The notes: generated from the letters alone by a model not told the origin. 64,000 bases of DNA from UBA4636 sp963650915 (GCA_963650915.1 CAVJMJ010000013.1:1-64000), one strand, 5' to 3'. Shown: positions 51,926 to 60,625, counted from the stretch's first letter. Numbers and translations are program-made.

Positions 51926-53986
51926 ATGGGAATTTCTACTTCCAACATCAGAAACATTGCGCTCATCGGTCACGCGGGCGAAGGCAAAACCACTTTAGCG
52001 GAAGCTATTTTATTTAATTGCAAGGCAATTGACCGTCAAGGCAGAGTCGACGACGGCAACACCTGTTGCGACTTCGACCCCGAAGAAATTGCAAGAAAGA
52101 CTTCAATCTCTCTTGCTTGCGCTTACGGCGAATACAAAGGCTACAAATTTAACCTTTTAGACGTCCCCGGCTTTTTTGATTTCGAAGGAGAAATGATAGA
52201 GGCACTTACCGTTGCCGACGGCGCAATCGTCGTAACGGGCGCATCCGGCGGTATGACCGTAGGTACCGAACTTGCTTTGGAATATTGCATCAAAAACAAA
52301 ATTCCTACCATGATTTTCGTAAGCGGTCTCGATAAAGACAACACCAATTACGACGGAACGGTCGAAGCAATTCGTGCTAAATATCCGAGTTTGATCGCTC
52401 CCATGTTTATTCCGTATAAAGAATCGGATAAATTTGCCGGCTGGGTTGACGTAGCCCTCGGTAAACTTTTCGATTTACAAGGTGCCGAAAAGGGCGGTGT
52501 TCCCGCGGCGTTGCAGTCTTCTTACGAAGGCGTTTTCGGTGAACTTGCCGAAGTCGCCGCCGGTAACGACGAAGAACTTATGGAAAAGTTCTTCGAGGAA
52601 GGCACTCTTTCTGCGGACGACGTATTTAAAGGCGTTAAAATCGGCGTAAGAACCTGTTCTTGCATTCCCGTTTTGGGCGGTGCGGGTGCTTCCAATAAAG
52701 GCATTTTCAATTTAATGGATAAAGTTATAGCCTTACTTCCTTCTCCCGACGAAGCAAAAGAACAAGTTATGCTTAAAGGCGAAGAACAAGTAAGCGTTAA
52801 ATGCGATCCTAACGGTAAAGTTATACTTCATGTTTTCAAAACCATCGTCGACCCCTTCGTCGGCAGACTTAATATGTTCAAGGTGGTAAGCGGTACGCTT
52901 ACTTCCGGCATGGTCTTAAAGGACGTAAATAAAGACAACGACGAAAAGGTGAGTTCCATTTACTATATTAAAGGTAAAAAGCAGGAAACCACTTCTTCAA
53001 TCGTAGCGGGCGACATCGGTGCTTTGGCTAAACTCGGCGATGTTACCACGGGCGACACCTTGACGGAAGATCCTTCCTTAAAATTTGCCCCCATCGTTAC
53101 GCCTACACCCGTTTATTCGATGGCTGTTTTCGCTGCTAAAAAAGGCGACGAAGATAAAGTTTTCGGCGGTTTAAGCAAACTTAAAGACGAAGATATTTCC
53201 TTTACCGTAACCAAAAACGCGGAAACCAACGAAATGCTTTTGTCCGGTATCGGCGAAACTCAACTTTCCATTCTTTGCAAAAAGTTAAAGAGTAAATTCG
53301 GTTGCGAAGCCGTCTTAAAAGAACCTCGTATCGCTTATCGCGAAACGGTCAGAAAGATGGCAGAAGCCGAAGGTAAACATAAAAAACAATCGGGCGGTGC
53401 AGGTCAGTTCGGCGACTGCTGGGTAAGGTTTGAACCGGGTGCCGAAGACGGCGTTTACGAATTCGTCGACGCGGTAGTCGGCGGTGCCGTTCCTCGTCAG
53501 TTTATCCCCGCGGTTGACAAGGGGTTAAGAGAAGCCATTAAAGAGGGCGTTTTGGCAGGGTATCCTATGGTTAACCTTAAATGTACCCTTTTCGACGGTA
53601 AATATCACCCCGTCGACTCCAAGGAAATCGCTTTCGTTACCGCCGCTAAACTTGCCTACCAAGAAGGTATCGCAAAAGCAAGCCCCGTAATTTTGGAACC
53701 TATCATGCACCTTGAAGTAACCGTTCCCGATTCCTTCATGGGCGATATAATGGGCGATATGAACAAGCGTCGCGGTAGAATTTTAGGTACCGACCAAGTC
53801 GAGGGCAAGGCAATCGTATCCGCCGAAGCACCTCAGTCGGAACTTTCCAAATACGCTACCGACCTTCGTTCCATGACGCAAGGCAGAGGCAGATTCGTTT
53901 CCGAATTCGTTCGTTACGAAGAAGTTCCTCCTATGGCGCAGGATAAGATCATCAAAGAAGCCAAAGAAAGAGCCGCTAAAGAATAA
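51926..53986 (+). CDS. EF-G-like translation GTPase (paralog with degenerate GTPase motifs)
   Basis: 686 aa, the five-domain layout of EF-G. G1 is GHAGEGKT (15-22). G3 is DVPGF (79-83) where EF-G has DTPGH, so the GTPase-activating His is Phe. G4 is SGLD (133-136) instead of NKxD. Domain IV and V motifs are well kept (KKQSGGAGQFGDCWVRFEP, MGDIMGDMNKRRGRILG). Clostridia often carry such a second EF-G-like protein beside true fusA, so translocation by this one is doubtful; a role in stress translation or ribosome recycling is possible. Own promoter and terminator, single gene. Confidence 0.88.
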   Translation: MGISTSNIRNIALIGHAGEGKTTLAEAILFNCKAIDRQGRVDDGNTCCDFDPEEIARKTSISLACAYGEYKGYKFNLLDVPGFFDFEGEMIEALTVADGAIVVTGASGGMTVGTELALEYCIKNKIPTMIFVSGLDKDNTNYDGTVEAIRAKYPSLIAPMFIPYKESDKFAGWVDVALGKLFDLQGAEKGGVPAALQSSYEGVFGELAEVAAGNDEELMEKFFEEGTLSADDVFKGVKIGVRTCSCIPVLGGAGASNKGIFNLMDKVIALLPSPDEAKEQVMLKGEEQVSVKCDPNGKVILHVFKTIVDPFVGRLNMFKVVSGTLTSGMVLKDVNKDNDEKVSSIYYIKGKKQETTSSIVAGDIGALAKLGDVTTGDTLTEDPSLKFAPIVTPTPVYSMAVFAAKKGDEDKVFGGLSKLKDEDISFTVTKNAETNEMLLSGIGETQLSILCKKLKSKFGCEAVLKEPRIAYRETVRKMAEAEGKHKKQSGGAGQFGDCWVRFEPGAEDGVYEFVDAVVGGAVPRQFIPAVDKGLREAIKEGVLAGYPMVNLKCTLFDGKYHPVDSKEIAFVTAAKLAYQEGIAKASPVILEPIMHLEVTVPDSFMGDIMGDMNKRRGRILGTDQVEGKAIVSAEAPQSELSKYATDLRSMTQGRGRFVSEFVRYEEVPPMAQDKIIKEAKERAAKE

Positions 53987-53996
53987 TTGATTATAA

Positions 53997-54032
53997 CGAG
54001 CGTACACATTGGTTTGTGTACGCTCGACTTTT
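53997..54032 (+). terminator. Terminator of the EF-G-like gene
   Basis: CGAGCGTACACA (53997-54008) pairs perfectly with TGTGTACGCTCG (54015-54026), then ACTTTT. Confidence 0.85.
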
Positions 54033-54034
54033 GA

Positions 54035-54063
54035 CGAATAAACGGCTTATAGCCCGACTTTTT
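54035..54063 (+). repeat. Copy of the dispersed motif upstream of the PfkB-type gene
   Basis: CGAATAAACGGCTTATAG then CCCGACTTTTT. The first 18 bases equal those at 27851. Here it stands alone, right after a complete terminator and directly ahead of the next start codon. Confidence 0.6.
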
Positions 54064-54998
54064 TGAAAATTATGATATTAACTGTATGTCCTAATCCGTG
54101 CATCGACTACACGATAGAAGTCGAAAATATAAACGTCGGAAGGCTCAACCGTATAGAAAACCGTATCGAACATTTTGCCGGTAAGGCTTGCAATACCGCA
54201 ATAGGGGTTTCCCGCCTCGGAAAGTCCGTTACCGCAACAGGGTTTTTGTTCGACAAGGGCGGAAAGGCGTTTATAAATTATCTCGAAAAGGAAAACGTAA
54301 ATTGCAACTTCGTTTTCAACAAAGGCTCGCTTAGGGTCAATTTTAAAATAATAGATTCTAAATCAATGCTTACCGAACTAAACGACAGCGGTCACGAGGT
54401 AACCGAACAAAAGCAAAAAGAACTTCTCGCTCTCGTTAAAAATCTTTCCTCCGCCGCGGACGTAACCGTAATTTCGGGTTCTCTCCCGAAAGGCGTCGGG
54501 GCGGGGTATTATTACGACCTCGTTAAGGCGTCGAACGGCAAAGTCATAGTCGATTGCGAAACCGATAAACTCAAAGCGGCTATCTCGGCGGGCGTTTATA
54601 TGGTAAAACCTAACCTGTTTGAACTCGAAAGTTATTCAAACCGTCAGTGTAAAAGTTACGACGATATGATTTCTTGCTGTCACGCCCTCATCGATTCGGG
54701 GGTGAAAAAAGTTCTTTTATCCCTCGGTACGCGCGGAGCCATTTTAACGGACGGCGTTACGAATTTATATTGCCGTAGCGAAAACGTTGCCGTAAATTCC
54801 ACCGTCGGCGCAGGGGATTCAATGATTGCCGCGACTTCGGTTTGCTTGGAAAACGGTCTTGACGACGAGGAACTTTTAAGATGCGCCGTCGCCGCGGGAA
54901 CGGCTTCGGTAACCACGCCCGGGACGAGTTTGTTTACCAAGGAAAAGTACGACGAAATTTACAAAAAACTGAAAGTTACGAAAATACAAAAAATGTAA
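54063..54998 (+). CDS. PfkB-family sugar kinase (1-phosphofructokinase type)
   Basis: 311 aa of the 1-phosphofructokinase/tagatose-6-phosphate kinase group, which phosphorylate a sugar phosphate with ATP. Opening ILTVCPNPCIDYTIEVENI and GKACNTAIGVSRLG are typical of FruK/LacC; catalytic Asp in the anion hole VGAGDSM. The substrate cannot be settled. No PTS fructose transporter is adjacent, which is unusual for fruK. The start MKIM at 54063 has no good ribosome site; ATG 54072 is an alternative. Confidence 0.85.
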   Translation: MKIMILTVCPNPCIDYTIEVENINVGRLNRIENRIEHFAGKACNTAIGVSRLGKSVTATGFLFDKGGKAFINYLEKENVNCNFVFNKGSLRVNFKIIDSKSMLTELNDSGHEVTEQKQKELLALVKNLSSAADVTVISGSLPKGVGAGYYYDLVKASNGKVIVDCETDKLKAAISAGVYMVKPNLFELESYSNRQCKSYDDMISCCHALIDSGVKKVLLSLGTRGAILTDGVTNLYCRSENVAVNSTVGAGDSMIAATSVCLENGLDDEELLRCAVAAGTASVTTPGTSLFTKEKYDEIYKKLKVTKIQKM

Positions 54999-55002
54999 CG
55001 AT

Positions 55003-55036
55003 AAAGGGTTGCCGTTTAAAATCGGCAATCCTTTTT
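55003..55036. terminator. Bidirectional terminator between convergent genes
   Basis: AAAGGGTTGCCG (55003-55014) pairs with CGGCAATCCTTT (55023-55034), followed by TT; in reverse it ends in CCCTTT. It overlaps the last codon of the minus-strand gene. Confidence 0.75.
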
Positions 55037-55937
55037 AAAAGGGGTAGTCTTCAAGAAGAATATCCTTTATTTTATTGTCTTCGACGGTCATTTTTACGTA
55101 TTTGGAACTTTTTCCGACGACGGCGTAAGTGGAAGGAAAATCGCTTAAAAAGGGCGGAAGAGTAAAAGAATATTCCCCTAAAAAATCTTTTATGAGGGAA
55201 TAATCGGAAAGTAAATTGTCACACAAAAAGTGGCGATAATCGACCGATAGGCGGACTTCTTCCAAAAAAGCATATGAAATAAGCGAAGGATGTAACTCTT
55301 TATTTTGATAAAAAGTGCGGTAAGATTTATTTCTTAAACAAACTTTTCCGTCGTAATTATAATGGCAAGTTTCCTCGTATATAAAAATCGTTCGGCTTAT
55401 TTTGGTTACCGAAAGTTCTCCGTTCACGCTGTAATCGTTACAAAGGCAATTAAACTCTTCTTTTAAGTCGGGGGCGGAAAAAACGGCGACGAAGTGAAGA
55501 GAAGAATAAAGGTCGATTAAAAACAAGTCACCGCCGACGGGGAAAATTTTTACGTCGTCCGGGATAAACGGAATTTGAATTATCGATTCCACGCCGTATC
55601 CTTTAACGCAAAGTTTGATTCCGCCGTCTTGCCGGACGGTAATTAAGTATTCTATGTTATCGAAAACAAAGGAGCGTTTCAGTATTACTTTATAGACGTA
55701 ATTAAACCTCGGTTTTAAAATCGGAAAACACAAAAAAGCCCCGTATAGGTCGGTTATCGCAATATTTTCTTGTAATGAGCAATCTTTATGATAAAAAGAT
55801 TGCTCGTAGTTTTTTCCGTTATGGAATCTTATACAATCACCCTTTAAAGATATTTCGGAAGGATTTTTGTCGATAACTGCCTCTTTATTATCAAAAAACG
55901 CTATTGATTTTTCGGGAGAATAGAGAAAGACTTTCAT
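55035..55937 (-). CDS. Hypothetical protein, 300 aa
   Basis: No family recognised. The chain reads as successive beta strands with few helices (VYKVILKRSFVFDNIEYLIT, then GGIKLCVKGYG, IQIPFIPDD), without signal peptide or membrane helix; possibly a beta-propeller or sandwich. Several cysteines but no regular pairing. Lone minus-strand gene in a plus-strand neighbourhood. Two copies of the dispersed motif lie inside it (55232-55257 and 55741-55763) in opposite orientation, both in frame. Weak ribosome site upstream of ATG 55937. Confidence 0.6.
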   Translation of the reverse strand: MKVFLYSPEKSIAFFDNKEAVIDKNPSEISLKGDCIRFHNGKNYEQSFYHKDCSLQENIAITDLYGAFLCFPILKPRFNYVYKVILKRSFVFDNIEYLITVRQDGGIKLCVKGYGVESIIQIPFIPDDVKIFPVGGDLFLIDLYSSLHFVAVFSAPDLKEEFNCLCNDYSVNGELSVTKISRTIFIYEETCHYNYDGKVCLRNKSYRTFYQNKELHPSLISYAFLEEVRLSVDYRHFLCDNLLSDYSLIKDFLGEYSFTLPPFLSDFPSTYAVVGKSSKYVKMTVEDNKIKDILLEDYPF

Positions 55938-56033
55938 ATTTTAATATATTAAAAAAAACGAGCGACTATGTTTGAAAGTATATTTTATTGTCAACAATAC
56001 AAACGAAAAAATAAAACAAGGCGGTAAGTTTTT

Positions 56034-56684
56034 ATGAAAGGATTTACGAAAACCGAAACTGAAGAATTATTACGAGAAGCCGTTAAAGCAAATTCGGATG
56101 GCAAAAGTTTGTCCGAGGTGTTTTTCCGCATTGCCGAAAAAACGGGACGGGCAAAGGGAAGCGTAAGAAACTATTATTACAACTTGATAAAAAGCGAGGA
56201 AAGAAAAAACGCTTACGAAAAGATTGTAAAGGGAGTTAAAAATTTAAAGGCGACAAAGTTTGAAAACTTTTCCGACGACGATTTAAATTTGCTTTTGCAA
56301 AAAATCAAAGAGGGAAAATCAAAGGGAAAGTCCGTGCGGAGCGTCATACAAAATATGGCAAAGGGAGATCAAAAACTCGCCCTGCGCTTTCAAAACAAAT
56401 ACCGCAATTATTTAAAGTCGGAGGAAAAAGCAGGGTATAAAGAAGATAATTTGCCTTTAAAAGATTTGCCCGTTCGCGCAGAAGATTATCTTTACTTTTC
56501 AAAACTGTCCGAAGAAATCGACGGACTTGTCGAAAAAATTAAAGATAAATACGCCACGGAATGCGTAAAATTAAAAACGGAAAATGACGAACTTAAAAGG
56601 GAAAACAAATTGCTTAAAAAACGTTTGCCCAAATCTAACGTTCCCGCTTTTTTCTTTTCCGAAAATAAGCGTACCAACCGATAA
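56034..56684 (+). CDS. RsfA-like sporulation regulator with two HTH modules
   Basis: 216 aa. Two Myb/SANT-like helical modules: about 5-55 (FTKTETEELLREAVKANSDG, GRAKGSVRNYYYNLIK) and 78-135 (FSDDDLNLLLQKIKEGKSKG, FQNKYRNYL), a layout used by RsfA/prespore-type regulators. The C-terminal 165-210 is a coiled coil (KLKTENDELKRENKLLKKRL). Stands 60 bp before yabP, so it may control the spore genes downstream. AAGGCGG upstream. Confidence 0.75.
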   Translation: MKGFTKTETEELLREAVKANSDGKSLSEVFFRIAEKTGRAKGSVRNYYYNLIKSEERKNAYEKIVKGVKNLKATKFENFSDDDLNLLLQKIKEGKSKGKSVRSVIQNMAKGDQKLALRFQNKYRNYLKSEEKAGYKEDNLPLKDLPVRAEDYLYFSKLSEEIDGLVEKIKDKYATECVKLKTENDELKRENKLLKKRLPKSNVPAFFFSENKRTNR

Positions 56685-56744
56685 AAGAGGAGATTTTTTC
56701 ATAAACGAAGGATTTTACGAATATTTTAAATTAAAGGTGTAAAA

Positions 56745-56993
56745 ATGAGCGAACATCAACTTACGCTGTGTAAAAACGGGCTTGATGCAAAATGCGTCGC
56801 GGAGGTTAAGGGGTTTTCCGAAAAAGAGGTAAAACTTGCCCTTTTGGACGACAGAAAGATAACCGTAACGGGGGAAGGACTTAAAATCGTGGGGTTTTCG
56901 AGAACGACGGGAGACTTGTGCCTTTCGGGTAAAATAACCCAAGTTTGTTATCGAGAAAAGGGCGAAAAACTTATTAAAAGGCTTTTAAAATAA
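56745..56993 (+). CDS. yabP: Sporulation protein YabP
   Basis: 82 aa of the YabP/YqfC family, made in sporulating cells under sigma-E and needed for coat or cortex formation. Family features LTLCKNGLDAKCVAEVKGFS and ITVTGEGLKIVGFSRTTGDL are clear. Three bp separate it from yabQ. Ribosome site is poor (AAAGGTG 6 nt upstream). Shows the host can sporulate or descends from spore formers. Confidence 0.88.
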   Translation: MSEHQLTLCKNGLDAKCVAEVKGFSEKEVKLALLDDRKITVTGEGLKIVGFSRTTGDLCLSGKITQVCYREKGEKLIKRLLK

Positions 56994-56996
56994 AAT

Positions 56997-57542
56997 ATGT
57001 TCCTATCGAGCGGTCAGTTTAGAAACTTTTTGATACTCATGTTTTTCGGGTTTACGACGGGGTATATATTGGACGCATTTACCTTTTTTAAGGAAAATAA
57101 AAAGCCCGTATTGTCGGCTTTCGGATATTTAATTTACTTTTTTGTCGAGTTTATTTGTTATTATTTTACCAAAAGCCTTTGCAAAACGGGCAACGTAAGG
57201 TTGTATATGCCGACGGCGTTTTTAGCGGGCGCATATTTAAGTCATATTATTTTTAATAAAACACTTGCTATTTTTTGTCGTAAAGTGTATAATATGCTTG
57301 AAAAACGTTACGAAGCGGTAAAAAGTCGCATTAAATCGGTAACGTTGAAGGGAAAATATGTCGGCAGAAAAGATAAAAAAACTAATCGTGTCGTCGGTGG
57401 TAACGGCGGTTTTACTGCTGTTTATTCTTTTGAGTATAATGGTTTATCAGATGATAGCCATAAAAAACACGAAGAAGCAGATCGACGCGTTAAATCAAGA
57501 AATATCCGAGCTCGAAGCAAAAAAAGAACAGACGGAGGATGA
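56997..57542 (+). CDS. yabQ: Sporulation membrane protein YabQ
   Basis: 181 aa. Membrane protein of the spore cortex pathway. Helices at about 8-25, 38-58 and 75-95, with the YabQ-like GYILDAFTFFKE after the first. The C-terminal 60 residues are basic and lie over the start of the divIC-like gene for 185 bp in another frame. That is far longer than the usual few-base overlap; either the native stop was lost by a frameshift or the overlap is real. Confidence 0.78.
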   Translation: MFLSSGQFRNFLILMFFGFTTGYILDAFTFFKENKKPVLSAFGYLIYFFVEFICYYFTKSLCKTGNVRLYMPTAFLAGAYLSHIIFNKTLAIFCRKVYNMLEKRYEAVKSRIKSVTLKGKYVGRKDKKTNRVVGGNGGFTAVYSFEYNGLSDDSHKKHEEADRRVKSRNIRARSKKRTDGG

Positions 57543-57621
57543 AATCGAGCTTTGGCTTTCCGATTGGAAAATTGAGGAAAGACAACGCGAACTCGGTTGG
57601 GTTTACAAGCAAGACAAATGA
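57358..57621 (+). CDS. divIC: Septum formation initiator, DivIC/FtsB family
   Basis: 87 aa. Short cytoplasmic start, one membrane helix (about 10-32), then a coiled coil (NTKKQIDALNQEISELEAKK) and a short tail, as expected for the FtsB/DivIC/FtsL-type bridge of the divisome. GAAGGGA stands 7 nt before the ATG, within yabQ. yabP-yabQ-divIC is the standard clostridial/bacillus order. Stop overlaps the next start (ATGA). Confidence 0.88.
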   Translation: MSAEKIKKLIVSSVVTAVLLLFILLSIMVYQMIAIKNTKKQIDALNQEISELEAKKEQTEDEIELWLSDWKIEERQRELGWVYKQDK

Positions 57622-58487
57622 AATACGCAATTATAGATATTGGTTCAAATTCCGTCCGTATGGCAATTTTTGCGGACGGAAATATTATTTTCAGAGATAA
57701 AATAACTTCAAGACTCGGCGAGAATATCGCCAAAACGGGCATTATATGCGAAAAAGCGTTTGAAAGAAACCTAAAGGTGGTCGAAGATTTTTGCCTAAAG
57801 GCAAAAGCATACGACGTGGAACAATCGAAAATATTCCCGTTTGCGACGGCTGCCGTTCGCCAAACAAAAAACGGCGGTGAATTCGTAGCGGTCGTAAAAC
57901 AAAAGACGGGGGTTACCGTTAAAGTGCTTTCCGAAAAAGAAGAATGCGAAGTCGCTTTATCGGGAGCCCTTTCAAACCTCGACGGCGCAGTTTTGGACGT
58001 CGGGGGGGCGTCGAGCGAACTTGTCGTAAGACGGGGCGGACAAATCGTTTACGAAAAAAGCATTCCCGAAGGGGCGGTAAAACTTTCCGACGAGTTCACC
58101 GAAGACGATGAAAAACTTAACGAATATTTAAAAAATCTCGTAAAAACTTATAACGCGCCGAAAATATCTTCGCTTACCGCGGTGGGTGGTTCGGCAACGT
58201 GTTTAGGCTATATCGTAAGCGGTGAAACAACTTACGACCGTGAAAAAAATCACGGCAGATTTGTGCCGATAACCGACCTATACGCCACTTTATTGCAAAT
58301 TAAGAAAGTCCCTATAGAAAGAAGAAGCGAGGTTTTCAATATAGAAAAATCCCGTGCAAAATCCATTTTCGGCGGAGGGCTTATCGTTTACGAAATATTA
58401 AAATATCTCGGGCTTAACGGGTATACCGTGAGCGAAAAGGACAACATCGAAGGTTATTATAATTATATCACGGGGGTATGCGTATGA
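57618..58487 (+). CDS. Ppx/GppA family phosphatase
   Basis: Exopolyphosphatase/guanosine pentaphosphate phosphatase family, 289 aa. ASKHA nucleotide-binding fold: phosphate loop IDIGSNSVRMAIF at the start, FATAAVRQTKNG, and second loop LDVGGASSELV. Start at 57618 (ATGA overlap with divIC) rather than the longer frame from 57597, because the family begins with the strand KYAIIDIGS. Length suggests only the two-domain phosphatase without the HD domain. Which of polyP or pppGpp it uses is open. Confidence 0.92.
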   Translation: MKYAIIDIGSNSVRMAIFADGNIIFRDKITSRLGENIAKTGIICEKAFERNLKVVEDFCLKAKAYDVEQSKIFPFATAAVRQTKNGGEFVAVVKQKTGVTVKVLSEKEECEVALSGALSNLDGAVLDVGGASSELVVRRGGQIVYEKSIPEGAVKLSDEFTEDDEKLNEYLKNLVKTYNAPKISSLTAVGGSATCLGYIVSGETTYDREKNHGRFVPITDLYATLLQIKKVPIERRSEVFNIEKSRAKSIFGGGLIVYEILKYLGLNGYTVSEKDNIEGYYNYITGVCV

Positions 58488-59536
58488 AAAAGACCGTAAT
58501 TTTAATATCTCTTTCGATTATTTTATCCGTCGGTGTAGCCGTCCTTTCGGTTTTTACGTCCGTAAGCATTTGCTCGGTTACCGATAAGCGGTATTATATG
58601 ATTGCCGTTTTTGCCGTTATCGGGCTTATAGGCGGATATTTGCTACATAACGCCTTGCACGAAGGCGGACATGCGTTGTTTGCAAAACTGTGCGGGGCAA
58701 AGGTTTTTGAAGTCGCTTTTTGCGGATTCGTCTTTACAAAAAACAAAGGAGTCAAACTTAATTTTAAAAGCGGGGTTGCCGGTTGGACGGATTTTGTTCC
58801 TTTAAAACCCGAAAATTCGGAAGAGGTTTTGAGTAAATCCCTCTTGGGCGGTCTTATCGGAAGTTTTGTTTCGTTGTTTGTCGCAATGATTTTATACGTT
58901 TCGGGAATTTTAGTAAGATCTTACCCGTTGGTTTCGGCTTTCGGGTTTTACGGAGCGGTAAACGTATACATGATAACCGTCAACTTTTTCTCGTCCGCGC
59001 CGAAAACGGACGGCAAACTTATGTTTTCGTCCGACGATGAATATAAAGACGCCGTAAGTTTACTTGAATATCAGTCTTATTTATTAAACGGTGTAAGTGC
59101 GAAAAACATACCGCAATTTGATTCTTCTGATTTAAACAAACGTAAAACGACAACCTTGTACGACGTTCAAAAAGCCTTGCAAAAGGGCGAAGCCGACGAA
59201 GCAAGCGATCTGTCGGACTGGTTGCTTTCAAGATATAAAAAGGCAGATAACGGGCTTATAGCCGTATATTTGGAAAAATTGTTCGTCAGCGTGTTGTCGG
59301 ACGACAAAGAAAACGTCGAAAAATATTATCCTCTTTGCCGAAACGAAATCGAATATCCTTCGTCGCCGTCCTCTCTGAGGGTTGCCTGTTATTATCGCAA
59401 ATATAACGGCGAAAACGACTGGGCAAACAGTTTACGAAAGACTTTTTACCATAGCCTTGACGACTGCCCGTTAAAGGGGCTTGCCGAAACCGAAAAAGAA
59501 ATTTTCGAAAATTACATTTATTATTTGGAAAAATAA
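58484..59536 (+). CDS. M50-like membrane metalloprotease-type protein
   Basis: 350 aa. First helix about 3-25, second 35-58, then LHNALHEGGHALFAKLCGAK, which carries HExxH in the M50/site-2-protease style, followed by two more helices (about 125-160). A second metal ligand region is not certain; the usual NPDG motif is not seen, though a GAVNVYMITVNFF helix is nearby. The C-terminal 160 residues are soluble and helical. ATGA overlap with the phosphatase gene puts it at the end of the sporulation/division operon, like SpoIVFB-type proteases in function, but this is inference. Confidence 0.65.
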   Translation: MKKTVILISLSIILSVGVAVLSVFTSVSICSVTDKRYYMIAVFAVIGLIGGYLLHNALHEGGHALFAKLCGAKVFEVAFCGFVFTKNKGVKLNFKSGVAGWTDFVPLKPENSEEVLSKSLLGGLIGSFVSLFVAMILYVSGILVRSYPLVSAFGFYGAVNVYMITVNFFSSAPKTDGKLMFSSDDEYKDAVSLLEYQSYLLNGVSAKNIPQFDSSDLNKRKTTTLYDVQKALQKGEADEASDLSDWLLSRYKKADNGLIAVYLEKLFVSVLSDDKENVEKYYPLCRNEIEYPSSPSSLRVACYYRKYNGENDWANSLRKTFYHSLDDCPLKGLAETEKEIFENYIYYLEK

Positions 59537-59737
59537 CTTCTTTGTAAAATAACTTCAACGAAAAAAGTAGTTATAACTAAAAACGGCTTAGTAGTAATTT
59601 TGACTTAGTAGTAATTTTAAGAAAAAAATAATTTAAAAACGAATTAAAACAGTGAATTGTCAAACTAAGTGCAACACTTAGAAAGAAAAAAGTTAAATAA
59701 ATCTACAGGTTTTTGGTAATGCAGAACTTTTTTTGGT

Positions 59738-59768
59738 CTGGCGTTAATTAACGCCGGATTTTTTTTTA
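59738..59768 (+). terminator. Terminator of the yabP-to-M50 operon
   Basis: GGCGTTAATTAACGCC (59740-59755) is a perfect palindrome flanked by CT and GG, followed by ATT and a run of nine T. Confidence 0.85.
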
Positions 59769-60107
59769 GCGTTTTTTAAATCGGCGGTTAGACTTTTCTA
59801 TTGAAAAACGTCGGCAATAAATTATCGAGAAACATATGCGAGAAAATAATAGCGCAAATTAAAAAACAAAGGAAAAAAATAGCGCAAACGGAAAACCAAG
59901 AAAAGAAAATAACAGGCAAGGAAAGAAAGTTAAGGAAAGAAAACCGAGAAAAGAAAAAGGGAAACAAAAACGCTAAAAAACACGACGATTTTACCGCTTT
60001 TAAAGGTTTACGTTCGTCGTTAAAGGAAGATTGCGTCGAGCGTTTTTGTATTTTGCCGTTCACGACGCCGTAAAAGAAGTAAATTGCGTAAAATTACGAA
60101 AAAACGC

Positions 60108-60136
60108 TTTACTTATATTATTATTTAATATATAAT
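60108..60136 (+). promoter_or_regulatory. Candidate promoter far upstream of gyrB
   Basis: TTTACT (60108-60113), 17-bp spacer, TATAAT (60131-60136). If used for gyrB it would give a leader of about 480 nt. A closer promoter was not clear by eye. Confidence 0.5.
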
Positions 60137-60151
60137 AATATAAACGCATAC

Positions 60152-60260
60152 GCGTGCGTGCGTGGCGGCGCAAAAATCGCATTCATAAGCGTGCGTGTGC
60201 GTAGCGACGCAAAAATCACATTTACAAAATAAAAATCGTATTCACAGGCGTGTGCCGAAT
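60152..60260 (+). repeat. Imperfect 37-40-bp direct repeats in the gyrB leader
   Basis: Units begin near 60152 and 60189 (GCGTGCGTGYGYGTRGCGRC then GCAAAAATC), with a partial third near 60231 (AAAAATCGTATTCACAGGCG). They lie within the putative leader. Confidence 0.65.
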
Positions 60261-60625
60261 CGAAACGGCAAAAAAACGAAAGAAAAAAGCCGAACCGAAC
60301 CGAATCGGCAACGGCGTTTTCATCGACACGGCGGTGCAAAGTGGATTTTATCGGCGTTAAAACCTTATTTTAACTAAAACAATAACGCCCTTTCTTTACA
60401 AAGGCATTGCGATGACGCTTTCATTGAGACGGCGTTAAAACGCCGCTTTCAAAAAAGCCGAACCGAAACGACAATTCCGTTTTTAAAATAAAAGCACCGC
60501 TTTAACGAAAACTTTATTTTAACTTACTTTAACTAAAACTATAACGTCGTTTTCGTCGAGAAAGCGAAAAAGTTTATTTCATTAAAAACGCAATAAAACG
60601 AAAAATAAAAAAAGGAAAAGAAACA

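Larger units (their letters stand above)
59537..60625. other. Long intergenic region upstream of gyrB
   Basis: About 1.1 kb. Holds a terminator (59738-59768), a Lys/Glu-rich stretch (59800-60070) with no ribosome site, a promoter match (60108-60136), imperfect repeats (60152-60260) and purine-rich sequence with repeated GAACCGAA words (60285-60305, 60460-60475). No credible gene. No DnaA-box cluster was seen, so it does not look like oriC. Confidence 0.55.

Noticed and set aside
59801..60073. 90-codon Lys/Glu-rich gene
   Set aside because: TTG start, no ribosome site, composition of an A-rich spacer.
59537..60625. Chromosome origin next to gyrB
   Set aside because: No cluster of TTATNCACA boxes and no dnaA or dnaN in the window.
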